Shown: piece by piece, positions 10,108-21,700 of the stretch
How the letters are laid out: each line of letters opens with the position of its first letter
How positions within the stretch are numbered: position 1 is the first letter of the stretch
NCBI RefSeq assembly: GCF_002741985.1
Contig: NZ_APHW01000028.1
Coordinates: forward strand, 35,027 to 99,026
Origin: Vibrio rotiferianus CAIM 577 = LMG 21460
GTDB lineage: Bacteria; Pseudomonadota; Gammaproteobacteria; Enterobacterales; Vibrionaceae
DNA: 64,000 nt
Direction: 5' to 3'
Position numbers and translations under genes: made by a program
Notes under the pieces: model-generated
Told to the model about the DNA's origin: nothing
The model's database searches: none
What the model saw: the letters and a program-made list of their open reading frames with translations, nothing else

Positions 10108-10139
10108 TTGACAACCATTCTGGGCATGTTACTTATAGT
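10108..10139 (+). promoter_or_regulatory. Candidate sigma-70 promoter of the Nramp-like gene
   Basis: A perfect TTGACA at 10108-10113 is followed after 17-20 bases by an AT-rich ACTTATAGT segment that could be the -10. Spacing is uncertain and no operator is obvious. The start codon lies at 10169 behind an AAGGAC site. Confidence 0.4.
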
Positions 10140-10168
10140 TTATCGTTGATGAACAAGGACAATAACAA

Positions 10169-11434
10169 ATGGAATCGGCAGTACCAGATCAACCCCAATC
10201 CAAAATCTCCCAATTTGTACGCTCGTTGGGTCCCGGTATTCTAATGGCTTCTGCGGCGGTGGGTGGCTCTCACCTCGTTGCTTCAACGAAAGCTGGTGCC
10301 ATTTATGGCTGGCAACTCACCGTGCTTATCCTGCTGGTGAACCTTTTTAAGTACCCATTTTTCCGAGCCGGCGTACAATACACTATGGGCACTGGCAAAA
10401 CCTTGGTTGAAGGCTACGCTAAGCTTGGTCGTCCCTACCTGTGGCTGTTCTTATTCCTCAGCTCGGTTTCTGCGGTGATCAACACAGCAGCACTTTTGAT
10501 GTTCAGTGCTAGCTTGTTGGGCTACTTCATTCCATTTTCATTGTCGATGGCATCACTCAGTATCATTGTATTGGTCACGTGCTTGGTGATCCTATTCGCT
10601 GGTCATTACAAAGCGCTGGATACGCTCTCGAAAGTCATCATGACAGTACTGACTATTGCGACATTACTAGCAGTGGCGATTGCATTTGGTAATCCGGTAG
10701 AGCCCGTTGCGAACTTTGAATCCCCCTCTCCTTGGTCAATTGCAGCTATCGGCTTTATCGTTGTAACCATGGGCTGGATGCCAGCACCAATCGAGATCTC
10801 TTGTTTGACGTCTGCGTGGCTCAAACGCCAAACCAGCCAACAAGAAGTGACAGCGAAATCAGCCCTGTTTGATTTCAACGTAGGCTACATTGGTACGGCA
10901 GTATTGGCGTTGGTATTTGTATCGCTAGGTGCATTGATGCTGCATGGTTCCGGAATTGAGCTTAAGAGCTCTGGCGTGGGCTTCTCCCACCAGCTTGTCG
11001 GCTTGTACGCTGCGACTATTGGTGAGTGGTCACGCTACCTAATTGCGGTGATTGCATTCTTCTGCATCTTCGGCAGTACAATCACCGTGATCGACGGTTA
11101 CTCTCGCGTGATCTCAGACTCTCAACGCTTACTGCGTTCACAACCAGAGACCGATCCAAAAGCGACGTCGGCGATCATGCTAACGGTATCGGTATTAGCA
11201 TTAGGCATTGTGGTGTTCTGGGCTTCAGCACTGCTACCAATGCTGAACTTTGCTATGGTGCTGGCGTTTATGACGACACCGTTTTTCGCGCTATTGAACT
11301 ACATTCTGGTAAGCAAAACAGACTTACCTAAGCCATTAGCGCTGGGTCGTAAATTGAAGTGGCTGTCGATTGCTGGCTTGATTTACTTATTCGGCTTCTT
11401 AGCACTGTTTATTTGGTGGAAGTGGCTAATGTAA
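10169..11434 (+). CDS. Nramp-family-like divalent metal transporter, atypical
   Basis: This 421-residue protein has about eleven membrane helices. Its start (LGPGILMASAAVGGSHLVAST, 20-40) resembles the first helix of Nramp Mn2+/Fe2+ transporters. However, the metal-binding DPGN of helix 1 is replaced by a Ser/Ala/Gly-rich AAVGGSH segment, and the helix 6 MPH motif reads GWMPAPIEIS (202-211). Fold and family placement look secure, but the usual metal ligands are not conserved, so the substrate is unknown. It may be a transporter of the Nramp-related clades. It sits alone between rluA and rapA, reading plus, and ends in a shared terminator. Confidence 0.8.
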   Translation: MESAVPDQPQSKISQFVRSLGPGILMASAAVGGSHLVASTKAGAIYGWQLTVLILLVNLFKYPFFRAGVQYTMGTGKTLVEGYAKLGRPYLWLFLFLSSVSAVINTAALLMFSASLLGYFIPFSLSMASLSIIVLVTCLVILFAGHYKALDTLSKVIMTVLTIATLLAVAIAFGNPVEPVANFESPSPWSIAAIGFIVVTMGWMPAPIEISCLTSAWLKRQTSQQEVTAKSALFDFNVGYIGTAVLALVFVSLGALMLHGSGIELKSSGVGFSHQLVGLYAATIGEWSRYLIAVIAFFCIFGSTITVIDGYSRVISDSQRLLRSQPETDPKATSAIMLTVSVLALGIVVFWASALLPMLNFAMVLAFMTTPFFALLNYILVSKTDLPKPLALGRKLKWLSIAGLIYLFGFLALFIWWKWLM

Positions 11435-11480
11435 TTAGCTATTTACTGAGCCACTGAGGTAAACAACCCTCAGATAAAGA

Positions 11481-11509
11481 AAAAGGTCTTCAATTGAAGA
11501 CCTTTTTTT
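11481..11509. terminator. Bidirectional terminator between Nramp-like gene and rapA
   Basis: AAAGGTCTTCAA and TTGAAGACCTTT form a perfect palindromic hairpin with an A-run before and a T-run after, serving both convergent genes. Confidence 0.9.
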
Positions 11510-11526
11510 GTGTGTTTGAACGCTGA

Positions 11527-14436
11527 CTAGTTGTGGCTAACCACAATCAGACGTAGCGAATCTAGCTGAACCTGAGCTTGGTTGATGTAACCTGTTAGCT
11601 CTTTGATTTGTTCTTCAATCGATTCAATCTCTTCGTCACGGATGTTCGGGTTAACCGCTTTCAGTGCTTGTAGACGCTCAAGCTCGGCATTCAAGCTTTG
11701 CTGCATGTCTTGATGCGCTTGCTGACGTACCTCTTCCACTTTCTGCTCAACCAATGCGTCGCCCGCCTCAATCAGATGATGAACATCTTTCTGTACTGAA
11801 GTAACAAGCTTACTACCAAGGTGACGGTTTACCGGGCTAAGCTGACGGTTAAAGCCTTCAAACTCAACCTGAGAAGACAGATCGTTGCCACGAGCATCCA
11901 TCATCATGCGAATTGGCGTCTTTGGAAGGAAGCGAGTAATACCGCTGCGTTTTGGCGCTTGAGCATCCACCGCGTAAACCAACTCAAGTAAGATAGTTCC
12001 TACTGGTAGCGCTTTGTTCTTCAATAGAGAAACCGCAGACGTACCGACACCTTCACTCATCAGCAAATCGATACCACCTTGAATCATTGGGTGTTCCCAG
12101 CTGATAAAGTTCATATCTTCACGAGAGAGCGCCGTATCACGGTCAAACGTGATGGTGGCACCTTCGTATGGCAAACCTGGGTAGCTTGGTACCATCATGT
12201 GTTCAGACGGCGTTACCACAAGTGCGTTCTCGCCTTTGTCGTCTTGGTTTAAGCCAATGGTGTCAAACAGAGACAGTGCAAACGTTACTAGGTTTGTGTC
12301 GCCATCTGTCGATGAAATCTTTTCAACAATTTGCTGCGCTTTCTCGCCACCGTTTGAATGCATCTCTAGTAGACGGTCACGGCCTTGCTCAAGTTGTGAT
12401 TTCAGCTCTTTGTTCATCTTCGCAGATTCTTCAATCACTTCATCAAGGTTTGAAGTATCGCCAGATGCCAACATTTCAATCAGTGCATCAGAGTACTTGT
12501 CGTAAACCGCACGACCTGTCGGACAGGTTTCAGAGAACGCGTTCAGACCTTCATCAAACCAACGAGCAAGGATCGCTTGCGATGTACCTTTAAGGTAAGG
12601 CACATGGATGTCAATATCACGGTTTTGACCGATACGGTCTAGGCGACCAATACGCTGCTCTAGTAAGTCTGGGTTAAACGGCAAATCGAACATCACAAGC
12701 TGGTTAGCAAACTGGAAGTTACGACCTTCTGAGCCGATTTCGCTACAGATTAGTACCTGTGCACCGCCCTCTTCTTGCGCGAAGTACGCAGCGGCTTTGT
12801 CACGCTCAAGGATCGACATACCTTCGTGGAATACGGTGGCACGGATACCTTCACGCTCACGTAATGCTTGCTCAAGTTGCAGCGCGGTGCTTGCACGAGA
12901 GGCAATAACCAGTACTTTGTCGCTGCGTTTCTCTTTTACTTTCTCAAGTAGCCAGTTAACACGTGAGTCGAATTGCCACCAGCTTGACTCTTCACCTTCA
13001 AACTCTTGGAAAATTTCTTCTGGGTAAAGGTTCTTCACCGCGCGCGCTTCTGGTGTCATCTTGCCGCCGATCATGCCTGATACACGCATTGAAGTGGTGT
13101 ACTGCTGTGGAATGTCCATTGGCATTAGATGTACGTTACGCTTCGGGAAGCCTTTGATTGCAGCACGCGTGTTACGGAACAGAACGCGGCCTGTACCGTG
13201 ACGGTCCATCAGGTTATCGATCAGCTCTTGGCGCGCTGACGCTTTCGCTTCTTCATCGCTGTCGCTTTCGATAATGCGGAATAGCGGCTCAACATCTTGT
13301 TCAGAAAGCAGTTCTGTAATTTGGTTTTTCGCTTCGTCAGGCAGTTTCTCACCTGAGAACAGCGACGTGATAGCATCCGCAACTGGTGCGTATTGCTCCT
13401 CTTCTTCAACGAATGCGTCGTAATCGTAGAAACGATCTGGGTCTAGAAGACGTAGACGAGCAAAGTGACTCTCGCGACCTAACTGCTCTGGTGTTGCGGT
13501 TAGCAGTAGTACACCTGCAGTGCGTTCTGCCAAGCCTTCGACCACTTGGTATTCACGGCTTGGTTTGTCTTGGCTCCACTCAAGGTGGTGCGCTTCATCG
13601 ACAACCAATAGATCCCACTCGCCTTCTAGCGCTTGTTCGAAACGCTTGCGGCTCTTGCGTAGAAAATCCAGTGAACACAGCACGTATTGCTGCGTATCAA
13701 ATGGGTTTTCTGCTTCTGCGAATGCTTCAATACAGCGCTCTTCATCGAAGATAGAGAAGTGCAGGTTAAAACGACGCATCATCTCTACTAGCCACTGGTG
13801 TTGCAGTGTCTCTGGTACCACGATCAGAATACGTTCAGCACGACCTGACAGCACTTGCTGATGGATGATCATGCCCGCTTCGATGGTTTTACCTAGACCT
13901 ACTTCGTCCGCAAGCAAAACGCGAGGCGCGTGACGACGACCGACTTCGTGCGCGATGTAAAGCTGATGAGGGATCAAACCTGCGCGCATACCACACAGAC
14001 CACGCATTGGGCTCTTGTGTTGTTCAAATTGGTTTTGTAGCGCACGGTAGCGAAGTACGAAGTTGTCCATGCGGTCGATTTGACCTGCGTACAACTTGTC
14101 TTGCGGTTTGTTAAAACGAATGTGGTTGCTTAGGAAGATTTCACGCAACACGATCGCCGTTTCTTGCGTGTCTTCACGAGTACCGAAATAGGTGTATAGA
14201 CCTTCATCTTCCAGTACTTCTTCAACTTTTAATGACCAACCTTCTTGGCAATCGATGACATCACCGACGTTGAACGTTACTCGGGTAACTGGTGCATCGT
14301 TACGTGCGTAAACTCGGTTTTCCTCTGATGCTGCAAACATCAATGTCACAGTACGAGCATCCATTGCTACTACGGTACCTAAACCTAAATCGCTTTCCGT
14401 ATCGCTAATCCAGCGCTGCCCCAAAGCAAATGTCAT
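11527..14436 (-). CDS. rapA: RNA polymerase-associated helicase RapA (HepA)
   Basis: RapA (969 residues, E. coli 968) is a Swi2/Snf2-type ATPase. It binds core RNA polymerase and recycles enzyme stuck after termination. The N-terminal Tudor-like segment (about 1-105) is followed by the helicase motor with Walker A DEVGLGKT, the DEAH box [19 protein letters not shown], and the second lobe [35 protein letters not shown] pattern in pieces. Start: ATG at 14436 behind GAGGTAG. It is divergent from phoH2 across a 548-base gap. Confidence 0.97.
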   Translation of the reverse strand: MTFALGQRWISDTESDLGLGTVVAMDARTVTLMFAASEENRVYARNDAPVTRVTFNVGDVIDCQEGWSLKVEEVLEDEGLYTYFGTREDTQETAIVLREIFLSNHIRFNKPQDKLYAGQIDRMDNFVLRYRALQNQFEQHKSPMRGLCGMRAGLIPHQLYIAHEVGRRHAPRVLLADEVGLGKTIEAGMIIHQQVLSGRAERILIVVPETLQHQWLVEMMRRFNLHFSIFDEERCIEAFAEAENPFDTQQYVLCSLDFLRKSRKRFEQALEGEWDLLVVDEAHHLEWSQDKPSREYQVVEGLAERTAGVLLLTATPEQLGRESHFARLRLLDPDRFYDYDAFVEEEEQYAPVADAITSLFSGEKLPDEAKNQITELLSEQDVEPLFRIIESDSDEEAKASARQELIDNLMDRHGTGRVLFRNTRAAIKGFPKRNVHLMPMDIPQQYTTSMRVSGMIGGKMTPEARAVKNLYPEEIFQEFEGEESSWWQFDSRVNWLLEKVKEKRSDKVLVIASRASTALQLEQALREREGIRATVFHEGMSILERDKAAAYFAQEEGGAQVLICSEIGSEGRNFQFANQLVMFDLPFNPDLLEQRIGRLDRIGQNRDIDIHVPYLKGTSQAILARWFDEGLNAFSETCPTGRAVYDKYSDALIEMLASGDTSNLDEVIEESAKMNKELKSQLEQGRDRLLEMHSNGGEKAQQIVEKISSTDGDTNLVTFALSLFDTIGLNQDDKGENALVVTPSEHMMVPSYPGLPYEGATITFDRDTALSREDMNFISWEHPMIQGGIDLLMSEGVGTSAVSLLKNKALPVGTILLELVYAVDAQAPKRSGITRFLPKTPIRMMMDARGNDLSSQVEFEGFNRQLSPVNRHLGSKLVTSVQKDVHHLIEAGDALVEQKVEEVRQQAHQDMQQSLNAELERLQALKAVNPNIRDEEIESIEEQIKELTGYINQAQVQLDSLRLIVVSHN

Positions 14437-14501
14437 GAATTGACTACCTCGTTATTAGTTCTTGATTCGTATTTCTTGTTGGTCTACTCACACCCGAAGG
14501 C

Positions 14502-14645
14502 ATGGGTAATAGTTTAGATCTGATTCTGGCTTCTGCTATGCCAATCGAGCTTGTCATGCCACTATTGCTGAACATTTTTAAGCCAGCTAAGCATAATAAT
14601 TCTCTCATAGCCTATGCCCAGAAAAAGGTCGCTAATCTTACTTGA
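14502..14645 (+). CDS. Possible 47-residue small hydrophobic protein
   Basis: An ATG at 14502, preceded by GAAGGC, opens a 47-codon frame ending in TGA at 14643-14645. The predicted peptide begins MGNSLDLILASAMPIELV, has a hydrophobic stretch to residue 26 and a basic tail. It lies in the rapA-phoH2 gap, close to the rapA promoter region. I do not recognise it. The ribosome-binding site is close to the ATG, and a frame this short can arise by chance, so it is listed as a candidate only. Confidence 0.2.
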   Translation: MGNSLDLILASAMPIELVMPLLLNIFKPAKHNNSLIAYAQKKVANLT

Positions 14646-14648
14646 AGC

Positions 14649-14664
14649 TGTGATTTAGGTCACG
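14649..14664. promoter_or_regulatory. Candidate CRP-binding site
   Basis: TGTGATTTAGGTCACG matches the CRP half-sites TGTGA-N6-TCACA except for the last base. It lies in the 548-base gap between divergent rapA and phoH2. It is 336 bases before the phoH2 start, and a TTGACT element follows at 14741. Which promoter it serves is not clear. Confidence 0.45.
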
Positions 14665-14740
14665 TCGAAACGGCTTTAAGGGCAAACTTTTTTTCCTGAA
14701 TTAGGAATGCAATCAAATTGTAAAAAACTCATGACAATTA

Positions 14741-14984
14741 TTGACTTGTAGGAAGTAAATATTACGTATACTTCTATTGAGGGGCGCTTAGAGTCATTAA
14801 ATATGATTTGAGCGCATTAAGTACACGATTAGGATCAACACGGGTTTGCTAGTAAGTTGTCTTGCTACTCGGTTGCACACTAACCGACATTGCCCGACAA
14901 CCTCTATTGCAAGCAATTAGGGTTAGGAAGAGTTTTCCTTCTTAACTTTTAGCCAGCAAAGCCGCGCTGCGGCAAGGAGACGCT
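14741..14984 (+). promoter_or_regulatory. Promoter-like elements and long leader of phoH2
   Basis: TTGACT (14741-14746) and TATACT (14767-14772) resemble promoter boxes but are 20 bases apart, wider than ideal. The following leader of about 210 bases holds no gene that I can see. A GC-rich hairpin, GCCGC-GCT-GCGGC (14961-14973), abuts the AAGGAG ribosome-binding site of phoH2. That could influence translation. Confidence 0.35.
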
Positions 14985-16361
14985 ATGGGCGATACCGATC
15001 GGAAACTGTTTGTACTCGATACCAACATTCTTCTTCATGAACCCTTCGCCATCTTCTCTTTCCAAGAACACGATGTCGTCATTCCAATGACCGTTTTAGA
15101 AGAACTCGACCGAATCAAAGACAGTAAACGCGATGTAGCAAGGGACGCACGCGTTGCCATTCGTGCCTTGGAAGATCTGTTTAAAGACGCGACACCGGAT
15201 GAAATCTCAGAAGGTATTCCAGTATCCAAAGACAAGCCTAACCAAGGCACCATTTCTATTTTGGCGGACTTCGAATTGCAGGAAACCGTCAAAGCCTTCG
15301 CCGACAAAGCCGGTGACAATCGCATTCTCAATGCAGTGCTTTACCTGCAAAATAAACGCGCACCGCGAGAAGTTGTGCTCGTAACCAAAGACATTAATAT
15401 GCGTTTGCGTGCCAAAGGCGCTGGCGTTCGTTTTGTTGAAGACTATCGAACGGATCAACTGATTGATGATATCCAATACCTAACCAAAGGCTTTCAGCAA
15501 CGTGAAGGCAATTTTTGGAGCGGTGTGGATGAAGTTGAGAGCTACGCACTGGGTGGAAAAACGTTCCATAAACTCAGCCGCGAACCGTTCGAACCGACCT
15601 TTATTAATCAATATATGATTGATGAAGAAAGTGATTTTGTAGGGCGAGTAGAAACCATAAATGAAGATAAAGTCACGCTACTCGATCTCAGTCGTGAGCG
15701 CATGATGCATCGACGTGCTTGGGACATTACACCGAAAAATATCTATCAAGGCATGGCAATGGATGCCCTACTCGATCCAGACATTGATTTGGTGATTCTG
15801 ACTGGTGCCGCAGGTAGTGGTAAAACGCTCCTTGCTATGGCAGCTGCACTGGAACAAACCATTGAAAAAGGCATGTTCGATAAGATCATCGTAACGCGCA
15901 ACACGCCAGACATTGGTGAGTCGATTGGTTTCTTGCCAGGCTCGGAAGAAGAGAAAATGATGCCGTGGTTGGCAGCGGTGACCGATACTTTGGAAGCTCT
16001 GCATAAGAACGACCACTGCACCGAAGGATCCATGAAGTACATCTGTGATAAAGCCAACATTCAGTTTAAGTCAATTAACTTTATGCGTGGTCGCTCGATC
16101 CAGAATGCATTTGTTCTGCTCGATGAGTGTCAGAACTTAACCGCTTCACAAATCAAAACCATCATCACCCGTTGTGGTGAAGGCACTAAGATTGTGTGTT
16201 CGGGTAACTTGGCACAAATTGACTCCCATTACCTCACACCTGTGACGTCTGGTTTGACTTATATGGTTGAACGCTTCAAGAACTTTGAAGGCAGCGCCAA
16301 CATTCACCTCAACGGTGTGGTGCGCAGTCGCTTGGCAGAGTTTGCGGAAGAGAACTTGTAG
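14985..16361 (+). CDS. PIN-PhoH ATPase (PhoH2-type)
   Basis: This 458-residue protein fuses an N-terminal PIN nuclease domain (about 7-150, acidic residues Asp12 in VLDTNILLHE and Glu39/Glu40) to a C-terminal PhoH ATPase domain with Walker A GAAGSGKT (274-281) and Walker B AFVLLDECQN. PhoH2 proteins studied in actinobacteria act as RNA helicases with RNase activity; the role in vibrios is not established. It is transcribed alone, with a long leader and its own terminator. Domain order and length are normal for the family. Confidence 0.93.
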   Translation: MGDTDRKLFVLDTNILLHEPFAIFSFQEHDVVIPMTVLEELDRIKDSKRDVARDARVAIRALEDLFKDATPDEISEGIPVSKDKPNQGTISILADFELQETVKAFADKAGDNRILNAVLYLQNKRAPREVVLVTKDINMRLRAKGAGVRFVEDYRTDQLIDDIQYLTKGFQQREGNFWSGVDEVESYALGGKTFHKLSREPFEPTFINQYMIDEESDFVGRVETINEDKVTLLDLSRERMMHRRAWDITPKNIYQGMAMDALLDPDIDLVILTGAAGSGKTLLAMAAALEQTIEKGMFDKIIVTRNTPDIGESIGFLPGSEEEKMMPWLAAVTDTLEALHKNDHCTEGSMKYICDKANIQFKSINFMRGRSIQNAFVLLDECQNLTASQIKTIITRCGEGTKIVCSGNLAQIDSHYLTPVTSGLTYMVERFKNFEGSANIHLNGVVRSRLAEFAEENL

Positions 16362-16426
16362 CGATCTACCTAGTCATCTAAAGCCGTTCGCTTAGGACTC
16401 TTCACTTAGGACAGGTCACCTAAAAC

Positions 16427-16455
16427 CAAAAGAGCGCTCAATGAGCGCTCTTTTT
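16427..16455. terminator. Bidirectional terminator between phoH2 and tldD
   Basis: AGAGCGCTCA and TGAGCGCTCT form a perfect ten-base stem around a single A, flanked by A and T runs. Confidence 0.9.
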
Positions 16456-16475
16456 AATATTGCTTCAGATAAAGC

Positions 16476-17921
16476 TTACTCAGTACCACCAACGGTAATG
16501 GAATCTAGCTTCAATGTTGGCTGACCAACACCAACCGGTACGCTTTGACCCGCCTTACCACACACACCAACACCTCTGTCGATGCTTAGGTCGTTGCCCA
16601 CCATAGAAACTTGCTGCATCGCCTCAATGCCAGAGCCGATAAGCGTTGCGCCTTTCACTGGACGTGTAATTTTGCCATCTTCAATCAAGTACGCTTCCGA
16701 TGCAGAGAACACGAATTTACCAGAAGTGATGTCCACCTGACCGCCACCAAAGTTTGGTGCGTACAGACCTTTCTTCACCGTAGAGATGATCTCTTCTGGC
16801 GTGTGCTCACCCGGTAGCATGTAAGTGTTAGTCATACGTGGCATTGGCAAATGCGCGTAAGACTCACGACGACCGTTACCTGTTGGGTTTACACCCATTA
16901 GGCGTGCATTCAACTTATCTTGCATGTAGCCCTTAAGCACACCATTTTCGATCAGTGTGTTGTATTGGCCGTTCACACCTTCATCATCGACGTTCAATGA
17001 ACCGCGAAGATCTTTCAGTGTGCCATCATCCACGATCGTACAGAGTGGAGACGTCACTTGCTCACCCATTTTGCCAGAGAACACTGACGACTCTTTACGG
17101 TTGAAGTCTCCCTCTAAACCGTGGCCTACCGCTTCGTGCAGCAATACGCCCGGCCAGCCAGAGCCAAGTACTACAGGCATCATGCCTGCAGGAGCGGCTT
17201 CCGCTTCTAGGTTCACCAGCGCCATACGAACCGCTTCATCAGCAAATTGGAAGGCTTGTTTCACGCCGTCTGCTTCAGACAGGAAGAAGTCGTAACCGAA
17301 ACGACCACCGCCACCAGCACTGCCGCGTTCACGGCGATCGCCTTTTTCAGCAAGAACACTGATTGATAGACGGACAAGCGGACGAATATCACCAGCGTAG
17401 GTACCGTCGGTTGCTGCCACTAGCATTTGCTCATGCACACCACTGATGCTGATCGACACTTCTTTGATCATTGGCTCTTTGGTACGGATGTATGCATCCA
17501 GAGACAACAACAGTTCGGTTTTTTGTTGCTTTTCCCAGCTTGCTAGTGGGTTTACCGCATCGTAGTAAGCTTGGTTATCAGAACGCTTGAACGCGTGCAC
17601 TTTGCCGTTTTGACCTTGCTGCGCAATACCACGCGCTGCAATTGCACTTTGCTTCAAACCTTCTAGTTGAATTTGGTCTGAATAGGCGAAACCGGTTTTC
17701 TCGCCTGTGACTGCTCGTACACCGACACCACAGTCAATATTGAAAGAGCCATCTTTAATGATGCTGTCTTCTAGAACCAGAGACTCGTGCCAGCTGGACT
17801 GAAAGTAAATGTCCGCATAATCGATCTGGCGCGTCGCAATGCTCGCTAGTGTGTCAGCGATGTCTTGCTCTGTCAGACCGTTTGGGGCAAGGAGTGCCTG
17901 TTCTATTTGGTTTATGCTCAT
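16476..17921 (-). CDS. tldD: Metalloprotease TldD
   Basis: This 481-residue protein is the catalytic half of the TldD-TldE heterodimer, with the zinc motif HEAVGH (His262, Glu263, His266) visible in [13 protein letters not shown]. Together with PmbA (6139-7482) it forms a closed-chamber protease for unstructured peptides. Length and motifs are complete. It is the last gene of a minus-strand series nitrilase-tldD, with only 11 bases between the nitrilase stop and the tldD... start, so they are probably co-transcribed with yhdP and rng upstream. Confidence 0.97.
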   Translation of the reverse strand: MSINQIEQALLAPNGLTEQDIADTLASIATRQIDYADIYFQSSWHESLVLEDSIIKDGSFNIDCGVGVRAVTGEKTGFAYSDQIQLEGLKQSAIAARGIAQQGQNGKVHAFKRSDNQAYYDAVNPLASWEKQQKTELLLSLDAYIRTKEPMIKEVSISISGVHEQMLVAATDGTYAGDIRPLVRLSISVLAEKGDRRERGSAGGGGRFGYDFFLSEADGVKQAFQFADEAVRMALVNLEAEAAPAGMMPVVLGSGWPGVLLHEAVGHGLEGDFNRKESSVFSGKMGEQVTSPLCTIVDDGTLKDLRGSLNVDDEGVNGQYNTLIENGVLKGYMQDKLNARLMGVNPTGNGRRESYAHLPMPRMTNTYMLPGEHTPEEIISTVKKGLYAPNFGGGQVDITSGKFVFSASEAYLIEDGKITRPVKGATLIGSGIEAMQQVSMVGNDLSIDRGVGVCGKAGQSVPVGVGQPTLKLDSITVGGTE

Positions 17922-17932
17922 AGTTAGCTCTT

Positions 17933-18754
17933 TTATTTCCGTTTCAATTCATTTTGAAAGCGACTGTGTTGAGTCAGCGGCATATTCTGCCTTACTTGCT
18001 GGTTGTGTGACAAATCTATCTCCGCCACCAGCAATCCTACTTGGTCATTCAATTGTTGGTGAACGCTTCCCCAAGGGTCAATCACCATGGAGTGCCCCCA
18101 AGTTTGGCGACCACAAGGATGCGTCCCCGTTTGCCCACAGGCAAGAACCCAGCACTGGGTTTCTATCGCTCGTGCTCTTAGCAGTATTTCCCAATGCGCT
18201 TCACCCGTGACAGCGGTAAAAGCTGCCGGCACAATGATCACTTGAGCGCCTGCTAAGCGTAGCGCTTTAAACAATTCAGGAAAGCGTACGTCGTAGCAAA
18301 TACTTAAGCCTACCGTACCAATATTGGTCTCTGCCGTCACGATGCGATTGCCAGCGGTAAAGGTATCCGACTCACGATAACTGCCATGTCCATCGGCGAC
18401 ATCCACATCAAACATATGCAGCTTATCGTAGTGAGCAATACACTCGCCTTGCGGTGAGAAAACCAACGTTGTAGTGGTAACACCTTGCTCAGTACGAATC
18501 GGCATACTGCCCACGATCAAAGTCAGTTGGTTGTGCTGTGCGATATCAGATAAACGCTGCTGAATCGGACCATCAGCCAAACCTTCCGCCTTCTGATGAT
18601 ACGCCTCTCGGTTGGCAAACTGCGTAGCATTTTCTGGCGTCACAACCAACTTAACACCTTGCTCAGCAGCTAATGAACATTGCTTGGCAATGAAGTCCAG
18701 ATTCTCCTCGACATCTGGGCCGGATGTCATTTGAATGATGCCAACACGTTCCAT
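17933..18754 (-). CDS. Carbon-nitrogen hydrolase (nitrilase superfamily amidase)
   Basis: This 273-residue enzyme has the nitrilase catalytic triad Glu41 (TPENAT), Lys111 ([10 protein letters not shown]) and Cys153 ([11 protein letters not shown]). The YDVRFPEL context is that of the Nit1/Nit2 branch, whose known members hydrolyse deaminated glutathione or omega-amides. A repair-type amidase role is therefore likely but not proven. It lies between yhdP and tldD, an arrangement common in gammaproteobacteria. The end is basic (QNELKRK). Confidence 0.9.
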   Translation of the reverse strand: MERVGIIQMTSGPDVEENLDFIAKQCSLAAEQGVKLVVTPENATQFANREAYHQKAEGLADGPIQQRLSDIAQHNQLTLIVGSMPIRTEQGVTTTTLVFSPQGECIAHYDKLHMFDVDVADGHGSYRESDTFTAGNRIVTAETNIGTVGLSICYDVRFPELFKALRLAGAQVIIVPAAFTAVTGEAHWEILLRARAIETQCWVLACGQTGTHPCGRQTWGHSMVIDPWGSVHQQLNDQVGLLVAEIDLSHNQQVRQNMPLTQHSRFQNELKRK

Positions 18755-18793
18755 GTTCTCTATTCCTTGTACGTAAGAAGAGTAACTGCGCGA

Positions 18794-21700
18794 TTATTTC
18801 GCTTGTTCGCGCAGCTTTTCTGGCAACTTGTATTCGCCTTTGCTTCGTGAAATCTCTTTTACAGTAGGTGAATCCAGTGGACCTTTCACTTCATAGTTTA
18901 CTTGCGTGAAGACCTCTACTACAGGAGAAATCACCGTCGAAATCGCCAGTACATACAGCGCTGTTTGAGGGGCGACTGCAAATGCTGTCAGCATTGGAAT
19001 ACCTGATGTAATGTCTGGAGTGAACTTCACTTCCGCATCAACCAAACGTGTGTTCATATCAGCAATACCGCGGATCTGCATTTCACCAGCCAAGGCATCC
19101 ATCACAATATCGTTGGTGATAAACACACCGTCTTGGATTTTGCCTGTGCCCGTAATTGAGTTAAAAGCCATGCCTTTGTCGAATACATCGGTAAAGTCGA
19201 GCTGCATCTTACGAATGATAGAATCGAGACTAAACAGACCTAACAATCGCGCAGCACCGCTGACTTCAGAGATCACGCCTTTGCCAAACTCACTAGAAAC
19301 CTCTCCTTGCAAGCTCTGCGTTTTCATTGCCCACGGAGCACCATCCCAATCTAATTGTGCATCAATTTCGAATGGAGCCTGTTGTATGCCAGAAGTAATA
19401 CCAAAACGCTCCATTAAGTCACTGTTATTTTCACCTTGAACCTTCATGGTCAGATTCGAGTGACTGCGCTCTTTGGTTAGCTCCCACCAGCCATTCATAT
19501 CGACTCGGTTCTGGCCACTACTGAAGGTAACATTTTTCCACTCAAGGCGGTTATCACGACGTTCAAGATCTACGTTAACCTTACCGACCTTGTAACCTTG
19601 CAACCAGAAGTCATCAATATTCAAGGTCAAGTTCGGCATCTCAGCATGGAACTTGCGATCAAAATTTGAGATAAGCGGTGCAGCTTGATCTTCACTGGCA
19701 AACAGCGAGTTGCGCTCTTTTGTCATCTCATCGAAGCCAGGAATATAAAGGTGCAAGTGTTCAAGTGAAACCGATAAATCATAAGGCTTGAAGTAGTTCG
19801 CTTTCCCTTTTACCTCCTGGCTATCCACATCCAATAGCCAGCTTAAGTTCTTCTTACGAGCAGTTAGATCGACATCGTGAAATTCAATACCAGCCAATTG
19901 AAGTGTTTGTACGTCTAAATCTATATTAGTTGGTTTAGGGATAGCCGGCGTCGCCATCTCAGAGAGCACAGATGGCTGGTCACTTACAGGAACATGCATC
20001 AGTTCAGCCCAGCGGTCGATGCTCAGTTCATCCAAGCGAATTGAAGCATGGTGACCAACAATTGGATTCATTCTAAAGCCGCCATTCCCGATCACAAGAT
20101 TGGTCGCAGTAAGCTCAGGAACGTTACCAGTAATATCGATTTCAGTTTGATATTTCGCACTTGGTAATTGCAAACGAGCAGAAATTACTTCTTGATTACC
20201 TGAAGCTTGTAACTTTGCTGTGCCTGCTTCTCCAGTCGCCTTAGCTAATGGATATGGGTATTCGCTTGCTAATTGGTTCAGCTTCGCAATGACATCCACT
20301 TGGTAAGTAAAACCAACATCATTGAGTTGAAGCTCAACATCCATCTGCCAAGGCGCATGACCAGAAACTAAATTTAGCCAACGTTCACCTAAGTAAGGTT
20401 TTAGCGGGTCGACTTCCCAATCCCCCAAGGTGTTAATAGTCACGTTATAGCCTTGCTCAGCATTCTCCCCACGAAAATCGAGAGAGATGGGTTGGTTTAA
20501 CAACTTGGCAGATAAGCCCGATGTCGTCACAACATCGTTATCAAACTTGATTCGCCCTGTCGCACTTTCTAGTCGCATTGGTGGCGCATCAATATCAACA
20601 CGATTATTTTTAAGATCCGCGTACCCCCAAGCTCGCGCATCTTTTTCCATATCAAATGGAATATTTAACTGAAACTCTGAATAAACCGGACCACTCACTT
20701 GCAATGCCGTCAATGCAGCCCCAACAGAGTCAACCAATGGGGTTGCCATCATGTAATCGCGAACTTCATTACCTGACGCGCTTGCTTTGGCTTCAATTTC
20801 GATGTGACCACCTTCAGCCAATTCGGGAATGCGCCCTGTGATACGTTTGGCTTTAACACCATTCAATGTCGCCGATTTGGAATCCAAATACATCGCATCA
20901 TTTTCAAATAGCAGATCCAGTTGTAAGTTGGTAATGGTTGGCCACGCAGTATCAAAACTGAACTTTGCATCCTTTAGCCCAACCCAAGCTTGGAACATGC
21001 CATTGTGCTCTTTGTATGGAAAATCACCCAGTTCGCCATACCAAAGTAGCTTTGCGGTATTGACCTTACCACCTTGAATCGCGGTAGATAGATAATCTGT
21101 CAGATCTTGTCCAAGTGCCAGCGTCGGTAGATAACGCCAAGTTTCGCCCGCATTATAGAGGTCCGCTTCGGCATAAAACGACAGGAATGGACTTTGCTCT
21201 TTTGGAAAATCCAAACGGAACGCGCCAAGCACCTGTAGATCCGGTGTCGCCGCGGTCACTTTGTCCGACCACAGACGCCAGCCCTCTTCATCTTGCTGCC
21301 AAATGATGTCCACTTCACCTTGCTTAATATTCAAAGGGGCTTGAAACACATCACCATACGGGAAAACATCATCTATCACCGTGACTTTTGCTTTTGCTTG
21401 ATCTAGGTTACCCGCCACCTTACCTTGCACATGATTGAAACCCGGAAGCAGTTCCCATTGGGTTAAACCTAGCTCATCCACTTCAGCAGAGTAACGCAGC
21501 GTATCTAAACCACCATTCATTGCTAGACGAATGTCTTCCACTCGCCCCTTTGGCGCGAGCTTATCGAGGAAATCGGTAGTAGATTCAGACTTTGGCGCCA
21601 ATTTCACCAAAGGTGTTAGCGCTTCAATATCCAATTGAGAAAGGTTGAGTAACCAACCATCTGGCTGCCAATCAAAAGCCACATCCAATTCAGGCCATGG

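Noticed and set aside
6139..17921. pmbA and tldD as one operon
   Set aside because: They are on the same strand but 9 kb apart with plus-strand genes and terminators between.
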